DNA from: a bacterium
Lineage (GTDB): Bacteria > Patescibacteriota > Minisyncoccia > 2-02-FULL-40-12 > IGHO2-01-FULL-4-A
Direction of reading: 5' to 3'
DNA: 64,000 nucleotides
NCBI GenBank assembly: GCA_030698885.1
Contig: JAUYLN010000037.1
Coordinates: 30,846 to 94,845 of the forward strand
The notes below the pieces were generated by a model. That model was not told the origin of the DNA, did not search any database, and saw nothing but the letters and a program-made list of their open reading frames with translations. This document shows positions 25,051-32,809 of this stretch, piece after piece. A program made the position numbers and the translations under genes. Numbering within the stretch: the first letter of the stretch is position 1; each line of letters starts with the position of its first letter.

Positions 25051-25650
25051 TTACAACTTTACATAATATCGCCACTTCTTATCTTTATATTTTCCGGCAT
25101 AATCAACACCAACGCGAGATAAGCATTTTATTTGAGTTGGTTTTATAATAATTCCCCCATCTTCAATCCACAGCTCCTTGCTTGCAATTAGGTCTTCGGC
25201 GTTAAGCCCACGGTCAATCTGAAAATATCTACATAACTTGCCCGGGCCGTTGAGATTGATAACTGGTAATCCGTAACTAGTAACTGGTAACTTTTTATTA
25301 CTATTCTTAATTTGTTTAGGGCTTGGCAGTATTAATTCGCAGCTGCGAATTAATACTGCTGCCGGATAATTTTCCTTTTCGGTTACAATATTTAAACAGT
25401 GATACATTCCATAGATAAAATAAACGTAAATCATGCCCGGCTTGCCGAACATCACTTCGGTTCGTGAGGTTCTGCCTCGAGAAGCATGACTGGCTAAATC
25501 ATTCAGTCCGCAATAAGCTTCTGTTTCAATGATAACGCCCTCAACTTTTTTGCCGTTAATTTTGCGCACCAAAACTTTACCAAGCAATTCTTTGGCAACA
25601 ACTTTTGTGTCCCTATCAAAAAATTCTCTTGTGAGTTTCCTCGGATTCAT
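25051..25650 (-). CDS. 3-methyladenine DNA glycosylase (AAG/MPG family)
   Basis: 199 aa base-excision repair enzyme. Matches: LTREFFDRDTKVVAKELLGK, VEGVIIETEAYCGLNDLASH (active-site Glu), EVMFGKPGMIYVYFIYGMYH and LNGPGKLCRYFQID. Residues reading KLPVTSYGLPV before NLNGPGKL come from a repeat word, AACTGGTAATCCGTAACTAG, at 25261-25290, which is read in frame in a surface loop; a similar word occurs at 30432-30465. Confidence 0.94.
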   Translation of the reverse strand: MNPRKLTREFFDRDTKVVAKELLGKVLVRKINGKKVEGVIIETEAYCGLNDLASHASRGRTSRTEVMFGKPGMIYVYFIYGMYHCLNIVTEKENYPAAVLIRSCELILPSPKQIKNSNKKLPVTSYGLPVINLNGPGKLCRYFQIDRGLNAEDLIASKELWIEDGGIIIKPTQIKCLSRVGVDYAGKYKDKKWRYYVKL

Positions 25651-25676
25651 TGAATGTCATTCTAACAAAAAAGAGG

Positions 25677-25702
25677 AGCCCCGCAACAGCTGTTGCGGGG
25701 CT
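25677..25702. terminator. Bidirectional palindromic terminator
   Basis: Perfect 26-base palindrome AGCCCCGCAACAG and complement between the divergent 5' end of the glycosylase gene and the 3' end of the 208-aa gene. Confidence 0.7.
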
Positions 25703-25724
25703 AAGGTCCAAAAACCCAAGGGGT

Positions 25725-26351
25725 CTAGGACCGTGGAGATACTTGCGAGAAGACCTGGCGACTGACCTCCCACTCAACCAAATGCGCAGTCGAATAAGCG
25801 TTCACATTCCACTCGCTGCGGTGCGAATCCCAGTCCACATTCACTGCCCAAAGAACCTCTGCGGCGTCGCGAATGTAGAAGATATTCGTTTTACCATCAA
25901 CGAGAAGTGGCCCATCCTCTCCTTTGGGCTGTCGACTGATCAGCTCATAAAGCTGGTATAAAAACGTTTCTTCTCGGCCCCCACCCAGCTCGTCAATAAT
26001 TGGACGGTCAAGCGACTGCCTGACGAGGATATGGACGGCCAGATCGGTCGCCGGCACCCTCTTCTCAATCTTGCCGAGGAAGTTCTCCTTGAAGCTATCT
26101 CCGAGGAAAAACTTGATCCCGGCGTAGTTATTGGGCCCGAACATGTCGGCGGCAACAAAACGGGTAGTGCCAAGAACTTCTACTTCATCCACTTGGACTA
26201 AAAGCTTAGCCCAAGGGTTCTCCTTACGAAGAAAACGCTTGAAAGCTGCCAGCCAGATCTTTCCATCTGGACCAGTCAACTTTTGTTCAAAGTCATCTCT
26301 CGGTCCCTGGAAGTCAGAGAGCGAGACATTTCCGAGCATGCCATTTTGCAT
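25725..26351 (-). CDS. Hypothetical protein, 208 aa, strongly promoted
   Basis: Soluble protein; recognisable stretches are DFEQKLTGPDGKIWLAAFKR and FLRKENPWAKL. I know of no function. It is markedly richer in G and C at third codon positions than neighbouring genes. AAGGAG lies 8 bases before the ATG and a near-perfect sigma-70 promoter sits about 110 bases upstream, so high expression is likely. Monocistronic with its own terminator. Confidence 0.75.
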   Translation of the reverse strand: MQNGMLGNVSLSDFQGPRDDFEQKLTGPDGKIWLAAFKRFLRKENPWAKLLVQVDEVEVLGTTRFVAADMFGPNNYAGIKFFLGDSFKENFLGKIEKRVPATDLAVHILVRQSLDRPIIDELGGGREETFLYQLYELISRQPKGEDGPLLVDGKTNIFYIRDAAEVLWAVNVDWDSHRSEWNVNAYSTAHLVEWEVSRQVFSQVSPRS

Positions 26352-26460
26352 GGTCAGTTCTCCTTACCGTCAGTTACGGCCCTAAATGAATTTCCACACA
26401 GGTGTAGCAACAATCTTAAGGCCATAACTGATTGATTTTTAAGCCACTCTAACTGTTCTA

Positions 26461-26489
26461 ATTATATCAAATCTTACACTAAAAGTCAA
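26461..26489 (-). promoter_or_regulatory. Strong promoter of the 208-aa gene
   Basis: TTGACT (26484-26489), 17 bases, TATAAT (26461-26466) with TG in front of the -10. Confidence 0.85.
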
Positions 26490-26589
26490 TACTATTACTC
26501 ACCCATTTTATGCTAGTATTTACTATCATATTAAATTAATTTCCGCGTTTTTCTGCGTTAAGTCTCCGCGGGTCCGCGGTACGCACAGG

Positions 26590-27705
26590 GTGAGCACAGA
26601 AGAAAAACAAACAATTGATGTTGTTAAAAAAGTATCACCGGCAGTAGTTAGCATTGTGGTTTCCAAATACATGCCGAAAATAAAACATATGTCCGTGTCG
26701 CCATTTGGTGATATGCCCTTTGGTTTTGGCATACCTCCTGAAATGCCCGATGCCGGAAATGGCATGGATTCAATAATTGGCCACGGAAATAGCAACGGAC
26801 AGAAAGTAAAAGTAGGCGGAGGTTCGGGCTCTATAGTAAGCTCCGATGGCCTCATATTAACCAACAAGCATGTAGTTTTTGATACTAATGCCGACTACAC
26901 GGTAATAACCAACGACGACAAAGAATATCCGGCAAAAGTTCTTTCCCGTGATCCGGTCAATGATGTGGCATTCGTAAAGATAGAAGCAACAGGCCTGCCC
27001 ACCGCCGAACTTGGAAAATCAAAAGACATAGTCTTGGGACAGACAGTGCTCGCAATAGGAAACGCTTTAGGTATTTTTTCAAACAGTGTTTCAAAGGGCA
27101 TCATATCAGGTCTCGGCCGGAAAATTTCGGCTTCCATGGGGGGTGGTGAAGGTGAAATGGGAAACGGAGACGGCCAGATGCCTCAAATGGAAAGCTTGCG
27201 CAATGTTATTCAAACAGATGTTGCCATTAATCAAGGAAACTCCGGCGGGCCATTGGTAAATTTAAACGGCGAGGTTATAGGTATAAACACGGCAGTAATT
27301 TTCGGCGCGCAAAATATCGGATTCGCCCTGCCTATTGATTGGGCTAAAACCGACTTGGCCGATTTCAAAAAACATGGGCGCATAATCAGGCCATATATAG
27401 GATTGCGTTACATAATGCTGAACAAAGAGCTCAAGAGTATGTATAAACTCCCGGCTGACTATGGAGCGCTGGTGGTGCGCGACCATGTACCCGGTTCAGT
27501 TGCCGTAGTTCCTGATTCTCCGGCCGACAAGGCAGGAGTAAAAGAAAACGATATTATCCTTGCAGTTAACGGCAAGAAGCTTGATGAGAAGAACGAAATA
27601 TCAGACATTGTCCAAACCGCAAAAGTCGGCGATGAGCTGGAAATGGAAGTGATGAGGAAAAACAAAACCATAAAAGTTACCGCCAAACTGGAAGAACACG
27701 CGTAA
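26590..27705 (+). CDS. HtrA/Deg-type trypsin-like serine protease with PDZ domain
   Basis: 371 aa. Catalytic triad His94 (TNKHVVF), Asp125 (NDVAFVKI) and Ser218 (NQGNSGGPLV); the PDZ domain occupies about 270-365 (ADKAGVKENDIILAVNGKKL). A glycine-rich loop (ASMGGGEGEMGNGDGQ) sits in the protease domain. No signal peptide or membrane anchor is seen from the GTG start at 26590, which is unusual for an HtrA. Either an upstream non-standard start was missed or it is cytoplasmic. Own terminator at 27720. Confidence 0.92.
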   Translation: MSTEEKQTIDVVKKVSPAVVSIVVSKYMPKIKHMSVSPFGDMPFGFGIPPEMPDAGNGMDSIIGHGNSNGQKVKVGGGSGSIVSSDGLILTNKHVVFDTNADYTVITNDDKEYPAKVLSRDPVNDVAFVKIEATGLPTAELGKSKDIVLGQTVLAIGNALGIFSNSVSKGIISGLGRKISASMGGGEGEMGNGDGQMPQMESLRNVIQTDVAINQGNSGGPLVNLNGEVIGINTAVIFGAQNIGFALPIDWAKTDLADFKKHGRIIRPYIGLRYIMLNKELKSMYKLPADYGALVVRDHVPGSVAVVPDSPADKAGVKENDIILAVNGKKLDEKNEISDIVQTAKVGDELEMEVMRKNKTIKVTAKLEEHA

Positions 27706-27719
27706 GCCCTCTCACAAAT

Positions 27720-27744
27720 AAAAAAACGGTTTAACCGTTTTTTT
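27720..27744. terminator. Bidirectional terminator between htrA and ssrA
   Basis: AAAAAACGGTT and AACCGTTTTTTT back to back; serves htrA on plus and tmRNA on minus. Confidence 0.85.
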
Positions 27745-27749
27745 ATTTG

Positions 27750-28101
27750 TGGATCTGGGGGGAATCGAACCCCCGTCTGGAGAATAATTTAAAATTGCAC
27801 TACAAGTTTAGCCGAATTAGTTACGGTTCGGTTAAAAATCCGGCGAATCAACCGAAGAGCTATTTTGTGTTTTTCGTACATTGCCGCTAAAACATTTAAA
27901 AGACGACAATATCTTATACTGCTGTTAACGCCCTGGCCCGGCTAGCAGAAATCACCGGCAAGACGCGCCTTAAGCAAAAGCTAAAGCGTAATTGCTATTT
28001 TGTTTGGCAATTATAATTTTGGGCAAATTATTTAGGTGGTGATTACCCATCCACCACTTGCGCAGATTTTAAAATAAACTTCATCGAAGCCGGTCAGACC
28101 C
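27750..28101 (-). ncRNA. ssrA: Transfer-messenger RNA
   Basis: The 5' end GGGTCTGACCGGCTTCGA and the 3' end, with GGGGGTTCGATTCCCCC and CAGATCC, form the tRNA-like domain, with acceptor pairs GGGTCTG/CAGATCC. The tag reading frame starts at GCC after CAAAATTATAATT and encodes AKQNSNYALAFA then TAA. A73 is present but the full CCA is not encoded. Rescues stalled ribosomes together with SmpB, which is encoded just upstream on the same strand. Confidence 0.93.
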
Positions 28102-28144
28102 AATGTTTACACTTTTAGCATATGTTAAAAGTGTAAACATTGGG
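28099..28144. repeat. Perfect palindrome at the 5' end of tmRNA
   Basis: CCCAATGTTTACACTTTTA and complement around a CATATG core, overlapping the first three bases of tmRNA. A close relative (ACACTTTTnnCATATG core) lies upstream of tRNA-Leu at 43467-43510. Confidence 0.8.
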
Positions 28145-28151
28145 TGAAGTT

Positions 28152-28592
28152 TTATGTTTTTAATATCCTTTCTACTTGTCTTTTTACGTCTCGTTTTTTT
28201 ATGGATTCGCGCTTGTCGGATTTCTTCTTGCCTCGGCCTATGCCTATTTCAAGCTTAACCAAACCTTTTTTATTATACAATTTAATTGGCACAAGAGTCA
28301 ACCCTCTCTCCTGCCCTTTTCCGGCTAAATATTTTAGTTCTGATTTTTTCAAAAGCAATTTAATGCTTCTTTGAGGATCGTAATCTGGGGAAATATTGCC
28401 TTGCTGATATGGTGATATCGTTGCGCCAACCAGCCACGCCTCGCCACCCAAAATTTTAACAAAAGAACCTACGATAGATGCTTTGCCGGATTTGATTGAC
28501 TTAACCTCATGGCCGGCCAAAACTAGCCCTGCCTCCAGGGTTTCTAATATTTCATAATCAAATCTGGCTTTTCTATTTTCCACAAAAGACAT
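28152..28592 (-). CDS. smpB: SsrA-binding protein SmpB
   Basis: 146 aa. NRKARFDYEILETLEAGLVL, GHEVKSIKSGKASI and the basic C-terminal tail SDKRESIKKRDVKRQVERIL are diagnostic. Binds the tRNA-like part of tmRNA and brings it to stalled ribosomes. Directly upstream of ssrA on the same strand, with only the palindrome at 28099-28144 between them, so both are probably cut from one precursor. Confidence 0.96.
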   Translation of the reverse strand: MSFVENRKARFDYEILETLEAGLVLAGHEVKSIKSGKASIVGSFVKILGGEAWLVGATISPYQQGNISPDYDPQRSIKLLLKKSELKYLAGKGQERGLTLVPIKLYNKKGLVKLEIGIGRGKKKSDKRESIKKRDVKRQVERILKT

Positions 28593-28777
28593 ATTAATAG
28601 CTTCTCATCAATTTAATAAAAATAAAAGCTTAACTATTGCTATTTACCCCATAACCTTCTGGCAATTATTTCAGGCACAAGAAGCCGCTTTGCGGCGTTT
28701 GCCAAAAAGATGCGGGGTTTACATTGAATCAATCCTGTGCAATATTCTAGAAAGCATTCTTTGAAAATGAGGCCCCT

Positions 28778-29368
28778 ATGTCAAAAATACTTGTCATCAT
28801 TGCGACCATACTAGTCTGTGTTGTATCTGCATTTGCCTTAATCCGTATAGGCTTCAATTTAAATCCTAAGGAAGAAAAACCCGTTGAGGTTGTCTGGGGT
28901 CCGGGAGCAGAAAATTCAATAGGTCCGCATATAAACAACTCCGGAAATACCATGCATTTTATAATTGAGCTGGTTGCCCGAGAGGCAAAAGGCACTCTGA
29001 TAAGTTTTCCCCTTGAACATCCTTTTAGGATAAATAATTTTTCAGCGATGCTCTCATATACCGCCCTTGGCAGTCCCTGCGGAGATGCGGCCGTCGTCGG
29101 ATTTTTGGGATCGGATGAAGACAACATAATGCCCTTTGATATGCGTATAAATACCGAATATCCCGTACCGATAATCTTCCATCAGAACTTTGGAAACGGC
29201 ATAGTAGTAGAAAACCTATATCTAAGTTTATTTGATGATATGTGCCACCCTACTAACCTAAGAATTACCTTTCAGGCCAGCGGAGAGGCCCTTTACGATT
29301 CCCCCAGAAAATACCTGCGAGCGAAGACCGAGCATGGAAAAAGATTTAACATTCAGTATCTTTACTGA
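28778..29368 (+). CDS. Exported hypothetical protein, 196 aa
   Basis: An N-terminal hydrophobic segment (ILVIIATILVCVVSAFALI) anchors or exports the protein; the remainder is soluble and beta-rich (VEVVWGPGAENSIGPHINNS). A cysteine pair (GSPCGD and DDMCHP) could form a disulfide outside the cell. No family recognised. Own terminator follows. Confidence 0.7.
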   Translation: MSKILVIIATILVCVVSAFALIRIGFNLNPKEEKPVEVVWGPGAENSIGPHINNSGNTMHFIIELVAREAKGTLISFPLEHPFRINNFSAMLSYTALGSPCGDAAVVGFLGSDEDNIMPFDMRINTEYPVPIIFHQNFGNGIVVENLYLSLFDDMCHPTNLRITFQASGEALYDSPRKYLRAKTEHGKRFNIQYLY

Positions 29369-29372
29369 CGCG

Positions 29373-29399
29373 CCCTCGCCTTTGGTGAGGGATTTTTTT
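29373..29399 (+). terminator. Terminator of the exported 196-aa gene
   Basis: CCCTC, loop, GAGGG then ATTTTTTT. Confidence 0.75.
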
Positions 29400-29405
29400 A
29401 CAACA

Positions 29406-29437
29406 AATCAAAAACCACCGTAAGGTGGTTTTTGATT
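29406..29437 (-). terminator. Terminator of the RRM gene
   Basis: AATCAAAAACCACC, GTAA loop, GGTGGTTTTTGATT. Confidence 0.85.
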
Positions 29438-29448
29438 TTGAGAACAGT

Positions 29449-29754
29449 TTAGTAGTCCCTGCCTCCGCCTCCGCCAAATCCTCTGTCCCTTCTTGGCGGT
29501 CTTTCGGTCATAGGCTTAGCCTCGTTGACCTTCAACTGTCTGCCTCCCATATCTGAATCGTTGAACATCTCGACTGCTTTCTGGGCCTCTTCGTCGGTTG
29601 ACATAGTGACGAAACCAAATCCTTTGCTGCGGCCTGAAAACTTATCTGATATTACAACTGCATCTTCTACGGTACCGGCCTGTCCAAACATGGACTTAAG
29701 TTCATCACCGGTAGCAGAGTAAGGCAAATTGCCTACGTATAATTTGTTAGCCAA
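29449..29754 (-). CDS. RNA-binding protein (RRM domain, glycine-rich tail)
   Basis: 101 aa. RNP2 is KLYVGNL (3-9) and RNP1 is KGFGFVTM (about 45-52); the tail RPPRRDRGFGGGGGRDY is arginine/glycine-rich. Resembles cyanobacterial and plant glycine-rich RNA-binding proteins and probably acts as an RNA chaperone in the cytoplasm. The 5' untranslated region (29755-29890) folds into nested stems and may regulate expression, for example with temperature or by autoregulation. Confidence 0.94.
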   Translation of the reverse strand: MANKLYVGNLPYSATGDELKSMFGQAGTVEDAVVISDKFSGRSKGFGFVTMSTDEEAQKAVEMFNDSDMGGRQLKVNEAKPMTERPPRRDRGFGGGGGRDY

Positions 29755-29782
29755 ATTACATCAGCTTAATAGAAGCACTTGA

Positions 29783-29884
29783 TCGGAGAATTATGCCCGA
29801 TTTCAGCTTGCTATTAAAACGCTTTAATTTATTAATAGACCGTAAGGTCTATTGGGCATGCGGGTAAACCCCACTGTTCTCCGA
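29783..29884 (-). promoter_or_regulatory. Structured 5' leader of the RRM gene
   Basis: Three coaxial stems: 29783-29790 with 29877-29884 (TCGGAGAA/TTCTCCGA), 29793-29798 with 29854-29859 (ATGCCC/GGGCAT), and 29834-29841 with 29846-29853 (AATAGACC/GGTCTATT, GTAA loop). About 30-130 bases before the start codon. Candidate cis-acting RNA. Confidence 0.6.
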
Positions 29885-30085
29885 CCCCTTCTTACGAAAC
29901 CGGGTATTCCTCAAAACAGGCAAAAGTGACCATAAGATCACTTTCACGAACCCAATGCATTAAGTATAGCTTAAAACCATTGCCGAGTCAACACCCTGTA
30001 GTAGAATTTCCGATGGCCTTTATGGTTTTTCAAAATTGACGGGCATACAATAGCTAGTAAGCAAAATTTAAATAAGCCATACTTA

Positions 30086-30373
30086 GGAGTGCAGGATTCA
30101 AACTAGCATCAGTTGAGCGGAGCGAATTTGGCTAATATTCAAGGCGAGAGGAGCGATGCGTACCTTGAGGTACGTGAGCGACGAACAACGCAGAAGATTA
30201 GCTAAATTCGCCCGCCCTATCGGGAAGCTCAAAAATGGCTGATTTCCCTGCCTGCCGGCAGGCAGGTTTGTTACTCCTCCTCAATGTACCTTTGGGCACA
30301 CTTTCGTCGTCGTGTCGCGAAACCATCCATTTTTGAGCTTCTCAATTTGATGATAGTTTGAAACCTGCACTCC
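30086..30373. repeat. Large inverted-repeat element
   Basis: Ends GGAGTGCAGGATTCAAACTA (30086-30105) and GATAGTTTGAAACCTGCACT plus CC (to 30373) are inverted copies. Inside, GCGAATTTGGCTAAT pairs with ATTAGCTAAATTCGC, CGTACCTTGAGGTACG is a small hairpin, and GAAGCTCAAAAATGG (30224) pairs with CCATTTTTGAGCTTC. A CCTGCC/GGCAGG palindrome sits at 30249-30267. The end sequence resembles an antisense T-arm of a tRNA. Confidence 0.65.
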
Positions 30374-30514
30374 CAACCATCTACCGGCCGAAAAACCAAT
30401 CGGAAATTTCACTACGGGGTCAACACCTGTTAGGTAACTGGTAACTAGTAACCGGTAATCGGTAAAGGCCGGTCCCGCCGTGGCGGGGCCGGGACCGATG
30501 CAAAGCCATTCCAC

Positions 30515-30571
30515 AAAAACAAAACACACCGCTCACATTCCCTCCGGAATAATGCGGTGTGTTTTGTTTTT
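30515..30571. terminator. Long hairpin with A/T-rich arms
   Basis: ACAAAAACAAAACACACCGC and its exact complement around a GC-containing loop; strong terminator-like structure at the edge of a non-coding stretch. Confidence 0.6.
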
Positions 30572-30840
30572 GTTCTTTCATTCTGATAGCTGCCAACTCT
30601 CCTGATTATCCGCCAAAAACACTTTCGTCCGAGCGGAAATCATAGACTACGGCAACATTACTTTAACTTACGGCACTCTTAGGGCTTTCAGGCCTTTTAG
30701 ATTAGGCGTCCCTTAACTTTTTAACCCGGGGTGTTTTGGGTCGCCCAGCAATTGCTTGTGCAAAGTGAAAAGCCCTTATTAACGTACTGGCTATATCGTA
30801 TACCCACCCTAGTGAATCCTGAATGAAGAAATCGGGAGGG
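30572..30840. other. Non-coding stretch, possible structured RNA
   Basis: 270 bases without a plausible gene on either strand, more GC-rich than nearby intergenic DNA and full of short complementary blocks (for example CCGCTCGGACGAAAGTG and GGCGG on the minus strand). It lies after the histidine kinase gene. I compared it by eye with RNase P RNA, 6S and SRP RNA and saw no diagnostic motif, so no family is claimed. Confidence 0.35.
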
Positions 30841-30865
30841 CAGGACTCAAATCATATTGTTTGAG

Positions 30866-31903
30866 CTAGGCCATCGGCCAATTTAAAAAATTAACAGTCA
30901 TTAAGGTTCCTTTACCAACCTCGCTTCTGACTGATATTGTGCCTTTATGCCTATTTACAATCTCTTTGACTATAGCCAGCCCCAAGCCAAATCCATGTTT
31001 CTTGGAATGATGCGTGGCTATTTTTGTTTTATAAAAAGGATTAAAAATATGCGGTATCTCTTCAGGGTCAATGCCCACCCCGCTATCTTTCACGGTAAAT
31101 TGAATAGTATCACCATTCTTTTTATGAACACTGACATCAACCGCGCCTCCTTCGTCGGTATAATCAATGGCATTCTTAATTAGGTTCGTTGCCAATTCTT
31201 CCAGCGCTGTCTCATTACCCCAAATTTTAGCCGGCTCTGACCTTATAACCGAAAGTTTTATGTTCTTGTTTAAAGCAATAGCGTTAAGGGCCGCGGCTGT
31301 GCCGTCAACTAACGCTGAAAGGTCAATCCTGGTAAAAGGCATCTCCCCTGTCCTGCCGTCAGCCATAGAAAGACTAAAGAGATTTTTTATTATCCGTGAC
31401 ATACGGTCCACTTCTTCAACATTGCTGTTCAAAGCATCTATGAGCTGCCCAACGTCGCTTTTGGAAGGATCCATCAATGCAACTTCGGCATTAGCCTTCA
31501 TTATAGAAAGGGGCGTGCGTAATTCATGCGAAGCGTCCGCTACGAATCTCCTCTGGACTTCCATGGAGCGCACAATCGGTCCAAGAGCAAACTTAGATAA
31601 ATAGAAACCGCCGGAGATGGCCAAAATAGTTACTATGGCATGTACCCAGTAACCATATTCCCTAAGGTCTTGGGCTGTCTTTAACACGGCAAGATCTTCA
31701 ATTCTTCTATCCTCGGCCAAGCCTCCTAAATTTTCACGTATTATTCTTTCTCTGGATACATTTAAAGCGACGGTAAATATAGTTAGTATTACTAATATAG
31801 AGATGGCAAAGAGTGCAGTTAGCTCAAGGCGTGTCCTTAAGATAGCGCTACCCCTTGAGCCTATAGCCCACCCCCCTAATTGTCTCCACCGTTGTCTTTC
31901 CAT
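30866..31903 (-). CDS. Sensor histidine kinase
   Basis: 345 aa. Two membrane helices (about 28-48 and 87-107) bracket a short extracytoplasmic loop of roughly 38 residues. The H-box DASHELRTPLSIMKAN has His126; the ATPase domain has N-box NLIKNAIDYTDEG, DSGVGIDPEEIPHIF and HGFGLGLAIVKEI. No clear HAMP domain. The ATG at 31903 overlaps the response regulator by 56 bases; a non-ATG start near 31840 following AAGGGG would remove most of the overlap. Ligand unknown. Confidence 0.92.
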   Translation of the reverse strand: MERQRWRQLGGWAIGSRGSAILRTRLELTALFAISILVILTIFTVALNVSRERIIRENLGGLAEDRRIEDLAVLKTAQDLREYGYWVHAIVTILAISGGFYLSKFALGPIVRSMEVQRRFVADASHELRTPLSIMKANAEVALMDPSKSDVGQLIDALNSNVEEVDRMSRIIKNLFSLSMADGRTGEMPFTRIDLSALVDGTAAALNAIALNKNIKLSVIRSEPAKIWGNETALEELATNLIKNAIDYTDEGGAVDVSVHKKNGDTIQFTVKDSGVGIDPEEIPHIFNPFYKTKIATHHSKKHGFGLGLAIVKEIVNRHKGTISVRSEVGKGTLMTVNFLNWPMA

Positions 31904-32522
31904 TGTTGTGGCCTAATTTTTTTCTTAGGTTTTTTATGTGGACGTCTATGACGTTGCTGAAAGAATCAAAGTTAAAATCCCAGATATGGTCTAAAATTTG
32001 TTCCCGATTTAAAACTTGGTTCGGATGGCGCATCATATATTCAAGAAGGCTGTATTCTTTCAGGGTTAGAAATATTTCCTTGCCGCTATATGTAACTTTT
32101 CTGGTCGTAGGATTTAGAATCAAGCCTCCTACTTTAAGCTCGCTTGGAAGAGCCTCGTCGGGCCTTCTCAGGAGCGCTCTTACTCTGGCTATCAGCTCCT
32201 TAAATGAGAAGGGCTCGATAAGATAATCATCCGCTCCGTTGTCCAGGGCTAGAATCTTGTCATCTAATGAGCCCCGTGCCGTAAGCACAAGAACCGGTAT
32301 ATTAATTTTTTGGGCGCGAATATTCTTGCAGATAGTAAAGCCATCCATATGGGGAAGCATCAGGTCAAGGATAATAAGATCATACTCATTCCTAAAAAGC
32401 TCAATCCTCCTTTGAGCTTTTTCACCATCAATAACATAGTCGGCGGCAAAACCTTCTTTTTCAAGACCGATTTTTAGGGCATTAGCTAATTTTTCTTCGT
32501 CTTCTATAATTAATATCCTCAT
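31848..32522 (-). CDS. OmpR/PhoB-family response regulator with atypical receiver
   Basis: 224 aa. The receiver has the acidic pair ED (7-8), phospho-acceptor Asp53 (LIILDLMLPHMDG) and Thr81. The conserved lysine of the K-P-F motif is replaced: residues 99-105 read DYLIEPF, Glu103 instead of Lys (codon GAG). The C-terminal winged helix (SLLEYMMRHPNQVLNREQIL, VDVHIKNLRKKLG) is normal. Partner of the overlapping kinase gene. Target genes unknown. Confidence 0.94.
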   Translation of the reverse strand: MRILIIEDEEKLANALKIGLEKEGFAADYVIDGEKAQRRIELFRNEYDLIILDLMLPHMDGFTICKNIRAQKINIPVLVLTARGSLDDKILALDNGADDYLIEPFSFKELIARVRALLRRPDEALPSELKVGGLILNPTTRKVTYSGKEIFLTLKEYSLLEYMMRHPNQVLNREQILDHIWDFNFDSFSNVIDVHIKNLRKKLGHNNGKTTVETIRGVGYRLKG

Positions 32523-32809
32523 TTATGTTTATCTCCGAAATCTCCTTCGAAAATAGGTTAAAAAATAAATAATAACAGACATTCTTCCGGGTACAATTGA
32601 TAATTTTTTGGTCCAAGGTCCAAGCTATTCAAAAAACCCTATATTATAAGCGTGAATTCCGGATGAAGAAGCTCCCCTGCATCAAAACACTAAAAACCTC
32701 GGTTTTATTGCCCTAATTATACGTCTTTATATTTATGCTGTCAAGGGATTTGCTAACCGTCGCATTTTATGCTAAAGTTTTGTCAGGTGGCCGAAGGCCA
32801 TCTTTTCTA

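Noticed and set aside
30281..30529. An 82-codon minus-strand frame
   Set aside because: Built from repeat sequence (AACTGGTAACTAG words and a hairpin arm); no ribosome binding site.
30540..30840. RNase P RNA, 6S RNA or SRP RNA
   Set aside because: I looked for GAGGAAAGTCC, the ACAGAA..GGCTTA end and GGAAGCAGCC type motifs on both strands and found none.
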